A stretch of 40,612 nucleotides of DNA from Acidobacteriota bacterium (GCA_022340775.1 JAJDNH010000084.1:1-40612); one strand, 5' to 3'; positions 21,618 to 29,499 are shown, counted from the stretch's first letter. Made by a program: numbers and translations. Notes: generated from the sequence alone by a model not told the origin.

Positions 21618-21626
21618 AGACTAGCA
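21618..21626 (-). promoter_or_regulatory. Extended -10 of predicted leaderless murJ transcript
   Basis: The minus strand reads TGCTAGTCT, six bases (TGCGTC), then the murJ ATG. The TGn extension adds weight although the hexamer matches TATAAT at only 3/6. No Shine-Dalgarno is present. Confidence 0.45.
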
Positions 21627-21690
21627 CCCCGCTGCACGCCCGGTCGCCCTGTGCTACAGTGGGGCCCCATCCACGCGGGAGGGGTCCATC

Positions 21691-22083
21691 ATGGGAATCA
21701 ACAAGGTCATTCTCGTCGGCAACGTTGGACGCGACACGGAGCTACGCTCCCTGCCGTCCGGAACCAGCCTCGCCAAGTTCAGCCTCGCGACAACAGAGCC
21801 GAGGTTCAAGGACCAGAACGGAGAGCCGCATACCGAGTGGCACAACATCGTCGCCTGGGGCAAGCTGGCCGAGTTCTGCAGCCAGTACGTCACCAAAGGC
21901 CGCCAGCTCTACATCGAGGGCCGGATCCGCACCAGGAGCTATGAGAAGGACGGCCAGAAGAAGTACTTCACCGAGGTCCATGCCGATACGATCGAGCTGC
22001 TCGGGCGCAGGGATGAGTCCGGCGGGGGGACTCCTGGCGCCGTGGCTGGCTTCCCGGACGACAACGACGACGTCCCGTTCTAG
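21691..22083 (+). CDS. ssb: Single-stranded DNA-binding protein
   Basis: 130 residues with GGGAGGGG upstream. The OB fold begins with GINKVILVGNVGRDTELR and continues with FSLATTE, WHNIVAWGKLAEFC and YIEGRIRTRSYE, all standard SSB segments. The short linker leads to the acidic tip DDDVPF, the tail that recruits replication and repair partners. Tetrameric binding of single-stranded DNA during replication is expected. A strong terminator follows directly. Confidence 0.97.
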   Translation: MGINKVILVGNVGRDTELRSLPSGTSLAKFSLATTEPRFKDQNGEPHTEWHNIVAWGKLAEFCSQYVTKGRQLYIEGRIRTRSYEKDGQKKYFTEVHADTIELLGRRDESGGGTPGAVAGFPDDNDDVPF

Positions 22084-22107
22084 CCCGCACCGAAAAGCGT
22101 CTTGTCC

Positions 22108-22140
22108 AGCCCCGGCTACGGCCGGGGCTTTTCCTTTCTT
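22108..22140 (+). terminator. Rho-independent terminator after ssb
   Basis: A 9-bp stem AGCCCCGGC (22108-22116) / GCCGGGGCT (22121-22129) with a TACG loop is followed by TTTTCCTTTCTT. It is the strongest terminator in the window. Confidence 0.88.
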
Positions 22141-22201
22141 CCCGGATCGCCTATCCTGCGCCGGGACCGACAGGTTGAGGCTTGACGAGTTGGAGGGTGG
22201 C

Positions 22202-22381
22202 ATGACGGGACCGGTCTGGCGCCGAGAACGGGGTGAAGCGAAGATCTGCGACGAGTGCCTACGCGAGGTCGAAAGCGCCTACGTCGAGGGAACGGTCACG
22301 GACAACGAGTTCGCGGACCGCCGGGTGCTTTGCGAGGACTGCTATCGCGCCAAGATCGCCTTCATCGCCCGCGCGGACTGA
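22202..22381 (+). CDS. Small two-CxxC (zinc-ribbon-like) protein
   Basis: 59 residues with GGAGGG about 5 bases before the ATG. Two CxxC pairs (CDEC near residue 16, CEDC near 45) are about 25 residues apart, which suggests a single zinc-binding ribbon; the rest is acidic and charged. I do not recognise the family. It lies between a strong terminator and the tRNA, so it should have its own promoter. Codon use matches the neighbours, and the good Shine-Dalgarno makes it likely real. A role in RNA or protein binding is possible but unproven. Confidence 0.65.
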   Translation: MTGPVWRRERGEAKICDECLREVESAYVEGTVTDNEFADRRVLCEDCYRAKIAFIARAD

Positions 22382-22510
22382 GCAGCCTCGCCCAGCCGAC
22401 CAGGCTAGACACACCACTCGGTCGAGGCTCCCTTCGCCCCGTAAGGCTACGAGCGGCCACCCAGGATCTGGAAACCCTCGGCGGAGCATCCCTCACGACT
22501 GAGGCGACGA

Positions 22511-22587
22511 TGGCGGGGCTGGCGGGACTCGAACCCACGACCTTAGGTTTAGGAAACCTCTGCTCTATCCACCTGAGCTACAGCCCC
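22511..22587 (-). tRNA. tRNA-Arg (anticodon CCU)
   Basis: The minus strand folds as a full cloverleaf: acceptor GGGGCTG/CAGCCCC, D-stem GCTC/GAGC, anticodon loop TTCCTAA giving CCU (reads AGG), and T-arm GTGGG-TTCGAGT-CCCGC. The discriminator base is G, and CCA is encoded in the DNA. The anticodon stem has a G-A mismatch at its outermost pair (27-43); the other four pairs are Watson-Crick. It is a single tRNA gene, not part of an operon. Confidence 0.95.
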
Positions 22588-22593
22588 CGGCAG

Positions 22594-22622
22594 ATGATCC
22601 TATGTGCTCCCGCTGCTGTCAA
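22594..22622 (-). promoter_or_regulatory. Sigma-70-type promoter of tRNA-Arg
   Basis: On the minus strand a perfect TTGACA (22617-22622) and GATCAT (22594-22599, 4/6) are separated by 17 bases. The -10 ends six bases before the first tRNA base, so the transcript may begin at or within a base or two of the mature 5' end. Confidence 0.65.
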
Positions 22623-22704
22623 CGAGAGTGCAACGTTTTGGAACGCTCCGTCCCAGGATCGGACAGCCGCCGCGCGAAATAGCTACTCGGATCCGTTCTT
22701 ACCC

Positions 22705-22719
22705 TGGCATTGATCTTGC
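22705..22719 (+). promoter_or_regulatory. Sigma-54 (-24/-12) promoter of the PilZ gene
   Basis: TGGCAT (22705-22710), five bases, TTGC (22716-22719). The invariant GG and GC are exactly 10 bases apart, and the site matches the consensus TGGCAC-N5-TTGC at all but one position. The predicted start near 22731 leaves about 19 bases of leader containing the Shine-Dalgarno GGAGG. Confidence 0.7.
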
Positions 22720-22749
22720 CTTTTGGCTGACCGGTTCGGAGGCAAGCAC

Positions 22750-23151
22750 ATGAACGAACGACGCCGTGCGCCAAGGGTCAAGCTGGAAACCAGGGTCATG
22801 GGCCGTGTCCGCGGGTCCGCCACGGTTGACATCGTCGACATCTCGCGAGGGGGAATGCTGGTCCGGAGTCAATCGCCGCTGGCGCCGGCTCGGGAGCTGA
22901 CCGCTTGGCTGCCAACCGGCGACGGAGAGGTCGAGGTTCACGCGCAGGTTCTCCGCTGTCGGGCCCATACGGTGAAGCTCCCCGACGGCCGCACCGCCGG
23001 TCTCGTCTACGACGCCGCTCTCGCGTTCGTCAACCTGGGAGCCGATCAGCAGAAGGCACTGGAAACAACGTTCCTGCGGGGAGCCACCAAGACCGCCGAA
23101 CCATCCGAGGGCAGAGGATCCCTTTCCGGGGTCCAACAGCGGGGAGCGTAG
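22750..23151 (+). CDS. PilZ-domain protein
   Basis: 133 residues from the ATG at 22750 (GGAGG 8 bases upstream); an earlier in-frame ATG at 22723 lies too close to the predicted transcription start. The c-di-GMP-binding motifs are both present: the RRRAPR arginine motif at residues 4-9 and DISRGG (D/NxSxxG) near 32-37. The single PilZ domain is followed by a Gly/Ser-rich tail. It should act as a c-di-GMP effector, for example on motility, pili or exopolysaccharide. The sigma-54-type promoter suggests control by an enhancer-binding protein. It converges on the receiver/ATP-grasp gene with 16 bases between. Confidence 0.87.
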   Translation: MNERRRAPRVKLETRVMGRVRGSATVDIVDISRGGMLVRSQSPLAPARELTAWLPTGDGEVEVHAQVLRCRAHTVKLPDGRTAGLVYDAALAFVNLGADQQKALETTFLRGATKTAEPSEGRGSLSGVQQRGA

Positions 23152-23167
23152 GAGACGCCACCTCCTT

Positions 23168-26143
23168 TCATCGCGAGCGGTGGACAACTCCCTGCCCGGT
23201 CCGTCCGTCAACCAACAGCAGCAGCGGTTTGTCGAGGCGGATGTGGCGAACCACACCGTCCATCGCCTCTGCCGCGGCCGGCTGCCTGGCGAGCCATTCC
23301 CAGTCGATCCGGCCGTCGTTCCTCCCCTCGTGCACCGTGAGATAGGCGACGCCGAAGCAGGTCAGGTTGTGGAAGAAGTGAGACCCCTGCGACGGCTCCA
23401 CCTCGAGGTCGGCAAAATCCGTCTCCACGATCGCCCGTGCGCTCGCGATCTGACCCCAGGCCACCGGGATTCCTAGCCATGGGTCTCGGCTTCCCCAGCG
23501 GCCGGGCCCGACGAGGATGCACGCCCGGCCTTCAGCGACCAGACGGGCGTTCATCTTCTCGATCGCACCGGTGGCTTCCACCGTCCGGGAGCGCTCGAAG
23601 CGCGCACTATCTACGACGATCAGATCACTGATCTCCCCACCTCGTCCGTGTCCGAGGGCGTGTTCCGAATGGATCACGGCTCGTTCCAGCTCCTCTGGGC
23701 CGACCTCGATTTCCTGCGACATCGGTTCCACCACCATCGGACGTAGCTGCAGGACGTTGAGCGTCTGCTCGGCGCCGAGGCCGGACTCGAGCTCAACTGC
23801 GAACTCGATCTCCACCGGCACACCCATTGCCCGCTCCGTCAGGGTCAGCAGCCGGACCAGTATCTCAGGCAATGGTATGTGGTGTCCCTTGAGTAGTGGT
23901 GCGAACGTGATCAGCGGCGTGCCTCCAGTGACCACGCCACTCGAAATCGAGTCGTTCTCCGGCAGGTAGGTCGAGGCAATCAGCCTGGCGGCGCCATTGG
24001 AAATGGCGTCGCTGGTCGGGAGGTGAAGCAGGTTGGAGTCCGGCTCCGGTCCGGGGATGACATCGTCCTTCGACATGTCCAGCGCGTAGTAGCGGCGCTG
24101 GGCGTTCCGCAGCACGTCCTCGACTGCGGAAAGCTGTGGCAGCACCTGCGGGTATCTGGGGCAGAAGCGAAGCGCCTCGAACCCCTCGACCACCGACTTG
24201 CCAAGCCCGAGGGCCACCAGCGCTACGCCGTCCTCTGGTTTCATGTCGCGGAACGGGTAGAAATTGTAGGAGGACGCGACGCCCGAGAAGGTGGGATAGA
24301 AGTGAGGCCCCCGCCGGCTCCCAACAAGACGCTGTATGAGCACCGCCATCCGCTCTTCCTCGACGCGGTGTGGCGTGCTCTTGAGATAGTCTCGCGCCGC
24401 CCTTTGATAGGTTGAGGCGTACACGACCTTGATCGCTTCCAGCAGCTGAGCGAGTCGGATGTCGAGCGAAGGGTGGTTGTTCGGCAACATGACCGTTACG
24501 TAGACGCCCGCGAACGGCTGGTAGAGCGAGTCCTCGAGGATACTCGATGAGCGTACCGCGAGGGGGCCTCTCTCCACCGTCAGCAGGCTCGCCAGCTCGG
24601 CCCGTCTCTCGTGCCCGAAACGTCCCTTCCGGAACGCATCGAGGATCTCGAGATCCGACAACCGGTCTGCCTCCCGCAGCAGGTTCCCGAGGCCGTTCTC
24701 CTCCAGGAATACCTCGAAGACATCGGCCGCCAGGACAACGGTCTGAGGGATCGAAATACCGACGCCGTCGGCCGCGACCTGCCCCCGCGCCAAGAGCTTG
24801 TGCATGAACGCGAGCCCCCGTCCCTTTCCGCCAAGCGATCCGGAACCGATCTTCGCGAACGCGACAAAGCGGTCAAAACGGCTACCGTCGAAGTCCGTGA
24901 TGATGTGATGCTGTATCTCACGCAGGTAGCTTGTGATGGCGTCAACCAGGAAGCGGCGCAGGTCGTCGACCGAGTCGAACTCGTCCACCTGCCGCGGCCG
25001 CAGCAATGCTGCGAGCTCGAACTCGGTACGGGCCTTGAACCAGGTTGAAAAGTGGTTCCTGCCGGCGTGGTACACGAGAGACTCGGCGGGAGCGTCGTGG
25101 AGGATCCTGATCAGCTCGCGCATATCCCCGGCGCGCCCGACCTCGTCGCCGCCTGGGAGCCTGAACACGAAGTCCCCGAAGCCGAAGTGCTCCACGATAT
25201 AGCGGCGGATCTCCTCGAGCAGCGCGGGCGAGCCCTTGTAGAGAAACGACGCTGGAATGGCGCGGGCCTCAGGGGCGTGGGACTGATCGGTAGACTGCAA
25301 CAGCACCGGCACATCCGCATCATGGGTGCGGATGCGGCGAGCCAGCTCCATTCCTGCGCCGGGATCTTCCTCCTCCCCACGCGGGAAGCTGACGTCGGCG
25401 ATGACGCCAAGGACATTGCCCTGGTACCTCTCGAAAAGGTCCCAGGCCTCGTCGAATGTGCGCGCCAGCAGAATCTTCGGCCGTGCACGGATCCTCAGCA
25501 GGCGGTGCGAGAGGTTGAGCCCATCGACCATCAGACGTGCAGTCTGGCTCGTGACCTCGGTGTAGATGTGCGGCAGGTAGGCGGAGTAGAACCTGACCTC
25601 ATCCTCGACCAGAATGATGACCTGGACACCGCCCTCGTTGACATCGTGGTCGGCGTTCCGGCGATCCTCAACCTGTTTGATCATGGCCAGCAACGCCTTG
25701 ACGTCCCCCTGCCAGAGGAACAGCCAATCCACCACTCCGGCCGTCCGCAGTGCCTCGAGGTGCGGCAGGTCCCAGGCATGGGCCGCAAGAACCCCGATCG
25801 GTAGCTCGGGGAAATCGGTGCGAAGACGGCTGGCGAAAGTACGGATGTCAGTGTCCGGCAACCGAGGCGTGGTAACGACGAGGTCGAATGCCTCCTCCTG
25901 CAGCCGTTGGTAGGCATCGGCAGCGTCCTGCACCAGCGTGAAGCGGGGGGCAAACCGGAGGTTGAGATCGAGGTTACGATACTCCTCGAAGATCAGCTCA
26001 GTGAGCTGACCGTCCTCTTCAAGGACGAACGCGTCGTAGCTGGAGGCCACCAGCATGATCCGCCGCACCCGGTATGCCATCAGCGCGGAGAACTCCTCTG
26101 TCTTCATGCCGTAGCGGCTGGTCAGCTCGAGGTGTTCTGACAC
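23168..26143 (-). CDS. Receiver-like domains fused to PEP synthase/PPDK-type ATP-grasp domain
   Basis: 991 residues from a GTG start with AGGAGG 7 bases upstream. Residues 27-155 resemble a response-regulator receiver, but Thr replaces the phosphoacceptor (FDLVVTTPRLPD). Residues 174-320 form a second receiver with acidic E180/D181, acceptor D250, T285 and K303, so it looks phosphorylatable. From about 428 the protein is the PPDK/PEP-synthase ATP-binding domain: GSLGGKGRGLAFM, PLAVRSSSILEDS (527-539), MAVLIQRLVG (599-608), LGLGKSVVEG (645-654) and LQLRPM (798-803). It lacks the phosphohistidine swivel domain and the PEP/pyruvate barrel, so it cannot be a complete PEP synthase. Its substrate is unknown. 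Confidence 0.85.
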   Translation of the reverse strand: MSEHLELTSRYGMKTEEFSALMAYRVRRIMLVASSYDAFVLEEDGQLTELIFEEYRNLDLNLRFAPRFTLVQDAADAYQRLQEEAFDLVVTTPRLPDTDIRTFASRLRTDFPELPIGVLAAHAWDLPHLEALRTAGVVDWLFLWQGDVKALLAMIKQVEDRRNADHDVNEGGVQVIILVEDEVRFYSAYLPHIYTEVTSQTARLMVDGLNLSHRLLRIRARPKILLARTFDEAWDLFERYQGNVLGVIADVSFPRGEEEDPGAGMELARRIRTHDADVPVLLQSTDQSHAPEARAIPASFLYKGSPALLEEIRRYIVEHFGFGDFVFRLPGGDEVGRAGDMRELIRILHDAPAESLVYHAGRNHFSTWFKARTEFELAALLRPRQVDEFDSVDDLRRFLVDAITSYLREIQHHIITDFDGSRFDRFVAFAKIGSGSLGGKGRGLAFMHKLLARGQVAADGVGISIPQTVVLAADVFEVFLEENGLGNLLREADRLSDLEILDAFRKGRFGHERRAELASLLTVERGPLAVRSSSILEDSLYQPFAGVYVTVMLPNNHPSLDIRLAQLLEAIKVVYASTYQRAARDYLKSTPHRVEEERMAVLIQRLVGSRRGPHFYPTFSGVASSYNFYPFRDMKPEDGVALVALGLGKSVVEGFEALRFCPRYPQVLPQLSAVEDVLRNAQRRYYALDMSKDDVIPGPEPDSNLLHLPTSDAISNGAARLIASTYLPENDSISSGVVTGGTPLITFAPLLKGHHIPLPEILVRLLTLTERAMGVPVEIEFAVELESGLGAEQTLNVLQLRPMVVEPMSQEIEVGPEELERAVIHSEHALGHGRGGEISDLIVVDSARFERSRTVEATGAIEKMNARLVAEGRACILVGPGRWGSRDPWLGIPVAWGQIASARAIVETDFADLEVEPSQGSHFFHNLTCFGVAYLTVHEGRNDGRIDWEWLARQPAAAEAMDGVVRHIRLDKPLLLLVDGRTGQGVVHRSR

Positions 26144-26271
26144 GGCTTCGCCTCCTTTTTCACGACAGTATCATGCGGACGTAGGAAGTATGCATCCTCC
26201 TCCGTACCCCCTTGCCTCCAGGGGCTGGCGCTTGCGAGCCGTTCCCGTTAGTGTGGAGACTGGAGAACCGG

Positions 26272-27264
26272 ATGGCGGATCAGGAGCACAGCCAAGTCGA
26301 GAGTCTGTACCGCAGGATCGGCAGACGTGATCTCCTCCGCCTTTGGGGACGACCGGGCCTGACTGCACTCGCCCTGGGCGCCCTCGGCGCCAGTTTGGTC
26401 GGACGAGCTGGCCGACATCGCCTCTCGGCTCCGTCCCAAGTACCGCCACCGCCGGACTGGAGGGTTCAGACCGACCCTGCGCTGGCTGCCGCAGCCGGGA
26501 ATGGGCCAGCGGCCAACCTCCACCGCGCCGTCGGCGCGCTCGGTGGCATCGCGCGCTTCATTCGCAAGGGTGAGACCGTCCTCGTGAAGCCCAACTGCGG
26601 CTGGGACCGGATGCCCGAGCAAGCCGCCAACACCAACCCCGAGCTGGTGGCGGAGATCGTCCGAATGTGCCTCGCAGCCGGCGCGCGTCGCGTTACAGTG
26701 GCCGACAACACCTGTCAGGATCCGGTGCGCTGCTTCCGGCGATCAGGTATCGGACAGGCGGCCAGGCAGGCCGGAGCACGCGTCGTCCATCAGGGCATCG
26801 GCGGAGCAGCCTCCCTCGACCTCGGGGGTACCGTCCTCGGCGTGTGGTCGGTGCTCAAGGTGCTGGCGGAGGCCGACCGGGTCATCAACGTCCCGATCGT
26901 CAAACAGCACTCGCTGGCGGTAGCCACGCTCGGCATGAAGAACTGGCTCGGCGTTCTGCTCGGATCGCGCGCGCGGCTGCATCAGCGCATCCACCAGTCG
27001 GTAGCCGAGTTGGGGGCAGCCCTGCGTCCTACCTTGACCGTGGTCGATGCCACCCGCATCCTGACTGCGGGAGGGCCGACCGGTGGGTCGTTGTCCCTGG
27101 TCCGCAAGGCCGACGCGGTCGCCGTCTCCACCGACCCGGTTGCCGCCGATGCTTGGGGGGCAGAGCAGCTACGGCTTTCTCCTATGGCACTCCCCTACCT
27201 CGCCGTCGCCGAACGTCTCGGCCTCGGCACCCCAAACTGGCGCTCGGTCTCGAGGAAAGCGTAG
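26272..27264 (+). CDS. DUF362 protein with twin-arginine-like N-terminus
   Basis: 330 residues from the ATG at 26272, preceded by GGAGA. The N-terminus has RRDLLRLW followed by a hydrophobic segment, which resembles a Tat signal or anchor. The body carries DUF362 features: ETVLVKPNCGW near 103, an AGARRVTVADNT segment and NVPIVKQHSLAVATLGMKNWLG, the best-conserved family motif. DUF362 proteins are often encoded beside or fused to 4Fe-4S ferredoxins, but their reaction is not established. The stop overlaps the NapH-NapG fusion start (TAGTG), which strongly suggests the two products work together. Confidence 0.88.
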   Translation: MADQEHSQVESLYRRIGRRDLLRLWGRPGLTALALGALGASLVGRAGRHRLSAPSQVPPPPDWRVQTDPALAAAAGNGPAANLHRAVGALGGIARFIRKGETVLVKPNCGWDRMPEQAANTNPELVAEIVRMCLAAGARRVTVADNTCQDPVRCFRRSGIGQAARQAGARVVHQGIGGAASLDLGGTVLGVWSVLKVLAEADRVINVPIVKQHSLAVATLGMKNWLGVLLGSRARLHQRIHQSVAELGAALRPTLTVVDATRILTAGGPTGGSLSLVRKADAVAVSTDPVAADAWGAEQLRLSPMALPYLAVAERLGLGTPNWRSVSRKA

Positions 27265-28760
27265 TGCGAGCGACCGCACGCCACCTTCGCATCGCCTCCC
27301 AGGCGGCTTTCCTGCTCGCATTCCTGGCTCTGGTCTGGCTGCTGGCAGAGCCGCGGGTTCGCGGCGAAGTCACCTCCATCCTGCTGGCCATCGACCCGTT
27401 GACGAGCGTTGGGACGATCCTGGGCGACTGGACCGTGCCGCGGTGGGCTTGGATTGGCCTGATCATCCTCGCGCTGACGGCTTTCGCGGGGCGCTTCTTC
27501 TGCGGCTGGGTTTGCCCCCTTGGGACGCTCCAGCAACTCGTGTCCCGGGTTGCGTCTCCGCGTCGCCGGCTGCTGCTCGAGCGCAACCGATACCGCCGCT
27601 GGTTCGCCACCAAGTACATGATTCTAGCAATCCTGCTCGTGTCAGCTGCTCTTGGCTCGCTGCACACCGGCTGGCTCGACCCGATCGCGCTGCTGCACAG
27701 GACCATGGCCTCGGCCGTTCGACCGTTCTGGCACGGCGGGGTCTCCCCTGGCGGGTGGATATCATTCGCGATGGTGGCGACAATCCTGCTGCTGTCTGCA
27801 TGGATGCCGAGGTTCTTCTGCCGCGCCTTGTGCCCTCTCGGCGCCCTCCTGGGCCTGTTTGCCCGTCTGGCGCCGATTGGGATCCGGCGCGACGAGGCTG
27901 CCTGCAATGATTGCAAGCTGTGTTTGATTCCGTGCCAGGGAGCCGATGAGCCACTGGGCGAGCACCGGGTCAGCGAGTGTCACCTCTGCCTGAATTGCCT
28001 CTACTCCTGTCCAGAAAACGGGCTCGGATTCGGGGTCCGTGCACAGCCCGCCACTGGTGTGCGTGAGCCCGCACTGGACGTCGGGCGACGCAGGTTCCTT
28101 CTCACCACCGTGGCAGCGGTTGCCGTGACGCCTGTTCTTCGGGCCGCCGGTGGCGGCCTCCAAGCCCGCAGTGCCGACGCGATCCGGCCCCCGGGAGCGC
28201 TCGGCGAGGGCACTTTCCTGGCCCGCTGTATCACCTGCGGTGCCTGTGTGGCAGCCTGCCCCACTGGCGCTCTGTTGCCGGACCTCGGCCGTACCGGGGT
28301 CGATGGGCTCTTTACTCCGGTGCTGGTGCCACGCCGGGGCTGGTGCGAGCCGTCCTGCACCCGGTGCGGCGAGGTCTGCCCGACCGGCGCCATCGCCGAG
28401 GTAACGGCAAAGGCGAAGCAGGCGATCAACGGACCGGCCGAGGTCACAATCGGCACGGCCTTTGTCGATCGCGGGCGATGCCTGCCGTGGGCGATGGACA
28501 CTCCCTGCATCGTCTGCGAAGAAATGTGCCCGACCTCCCCGAAGGCGGTCTGGCTCCAAGACGTCGAGGCAGTCAAGCGGGACGGCTCGAAGGTTCGGCT
28601 CCAGCGCCCACACCTCCAGCCCGAGCTCTGCACCGGGTGTGGTCTCTGCGAGAACCGGTGCCCGGTGGGAGAGCTGGCCGCGATCCGCGTCTCTTCGGTC
28701 GGTGAATCGCGCGATCCCCAGAACCGGCTGCTGCAGCAGTCCGGGCTTGCCGTTCGGTGA
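27264..28760 (+). CDS. NapH-NapG-like fused membrane polyferredoxin
   Basis: 498 residues from a GTG overlapping the DUF362 stop (TAGTG), with GAGGAAA upstream. The N-terminal half is NapH/NosR-like: transmembrane helices with the paired FCGWVCPLG (79-87) and FCRALCPLG (185-193) motifs, then two ferredoxin clusters (C214...C224 and C239...C249). At 275-292 a Tat-like GRRRFLLTTVAAVAVTPVL segment begins a NapG-like half with four more cysteine clusters (322-332, 361-372, 415-422, 456-466). NapH and NapG normally are separate proteins passing quinol electrons to a periplasmic reductase. An internal twin-arginine segment in one chain is unusual. No NapA or other terminal reductase is in the window. 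Confidence 0.88.
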   Translation: MRATARHLRIASQAAFLLAFLALVWLLAEPRVRGEVTSILLAIDPLTSVGTILGDWTVPRWAWIGLIILALTAFAGRFFCGWVCPLGTLQQLVSRVASPRRRLLLERNRYRRWFATKYMILAILLVSAALGSLHTGWLDPIALLHRTMASAVRPFWHGGVSPGGWISFAMVATILLLSAWMPRFFCRALCPLGALLGLFARLAPIGIRRDEAACNDCKLCLIPCQGADEPLGEHRVSECHLCLNCLYSCPENGLGFGVRAQPATGVREPALDVGRRRFLLTTVAAVAVTPVLRAAGGGLQARSADAIRPPGALGEGTFLARCITCGACVAACPTGALLPDLGRTGVDGLFTPVLVPRRGWCEPSCTRCGEVCPTGAIAEVTAKAKQAINGPAEVTIGTAFVDRGRCLPWAMDTPCIVCEEMCPTSPKAVWLQDVEAVKRDGSKVRLQRPHLQPELCTGCGLCENRCPVGELAAIRVSSVGESRDPQNRLLQQSGLAVR

Positions 28761-28794
28761 TCGAGATCACCTCGCAAGGACTCCTCAGCGGTTG

Positions 28795-28800
28795 TATCAT
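28795..28800 (+). promoter_or_regulatory. -10 element of predicted leaderless receiver-PilZ transcript
   Basis: TATCAT (preceded directly by TG) ends six bases before the GTG at 28807. No Shine-Dalgarno precedes the GTG, so transcription and translation probably start at the same base. The -35 region is poor. Confidence 0.5.
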
Positions 28801-28806
28801 TCACTC

Positions 28807-29499
28807 GTGAATGAGCCTCGTCACAACGTTCTCCTGATCGGCGGCGATGGCCCACTGCTGCGCGCCGCGGTGCCGTTGCTCAAGAGGACCGAGTTCGACG
28901 TCCACCGCGTGACCGGCAGCGCAGCCGTCCTCGACCTCCTGCACGACACCTCGTTCGAGCTGGTGATCCTCGAGCATAGTGCCTGCCCGGTACCGCTGTC
29001 CGAGATGGTGACTGCGGTCCGCCATCACGACTCACTGTGCCGCCGCGCGGGACTCGTTGTCATCAGTGATGAAGAGACTCGCTTGGCGGCGCAGGCGTTC
29101 CTGCAACGCGGAGTGAACCGGGTCGTGCCGTCCACCGCACCGGCCGGTGAGCTTCTGCACGCGGTTGCCGATCTGCTTGCCGTCGCACCTCGCCATGACC
29201 TACGGACCATCGTCCAGCTCGAGGTCCGGGTCGGCAGCATGAAGAACCGGACCTTGGCGCAGACCGCCAACCTGTCGCTTTCCGGGATGTTGGTGCGTGG
29301 GAGCCAGCACCTGACGCCGGGTACCGAGGTCGATTTCGAGCTCATGTTGCCGGGCCAGTCGCTGCCGATCAAGGGGCGGGCGACCGTCGTGCGCCACTCC
29401 ACCCGCCAACGTGAGACCATCGAGGGTTTTGGAGCCCGCTTCTTCGCCCTCCAGGGGGACGATCACGCCCGCCTCGAGAGCTTCCTCTCCCGCCGTTAG
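28807..29499 (+). CDS. Pseudo-receiver/PilZ fusion protein
   Basis: 230 residues from the GTG at 28807; the nearby ATG at 28811 is out of frame. Residues 7-125 fold like a response-regulator receiver, but the phosphoacceptor position is Glu56 (FELVILEHSACP), so the domain is probably not phosphorylated in the usual way and may mimic the active state. Residues from about 128 form a PilZ domain with R129-x3-R133 and NLSLSG (155-160), the two c-di-GMP contact motifs. It likely integrates a partner signal with c-di-GMP binding. It overlaps the convergent wza-like gene by four bases at the 3' end. Confidence 0.85.
   Translation: MNEPRHNVLLIGGDGPLLRAAVPLLKRTEFDVHRVTGSAAVLDLLHDTSFELVILEHSACPVPLSEMVTAVRHHDSLCRRAGLVVISDEETRLAAQAFLQRGVNRVVPSTAPAGELLHAVADLLAVAPRHDLRTIVQLEVRVGSMKNRTLAQTANLSLSGMLVRGSQHLTPGTEVDFELMLPGQSLPIKGRATVVRHSTRQRETIEGFGARFFALQGDDHARLESFLSRR

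Noticed and set aside
20208-21944. 578-residue plus-strand open frame
   Set aside because: It runs antisense through murJ and into ssb in a different frame; the sequence is Gln/His/Arg-rich low-complexity and has no recognisable domain.
22382-22510. Small hairpin CCTCA/TGAGG downstream of the tRNA
   Set aside because: The stem is only 5 bp and no T-tract follows, so it is not a convincing terminator.
27264-28760. Frameshift or gene-fusion artefact between NapH and NapG halves
   Set aside because: The frame is open throughout, with intact cysteine motifs and no rare-codon or composition break at the join, so a real fusion is more likely.
28811-28813. ATG as start of the receiver-PilZ gene
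   Set aside because: It is out of frame with the receiver domain; the in-frame GTG four bases earlier is used instead.
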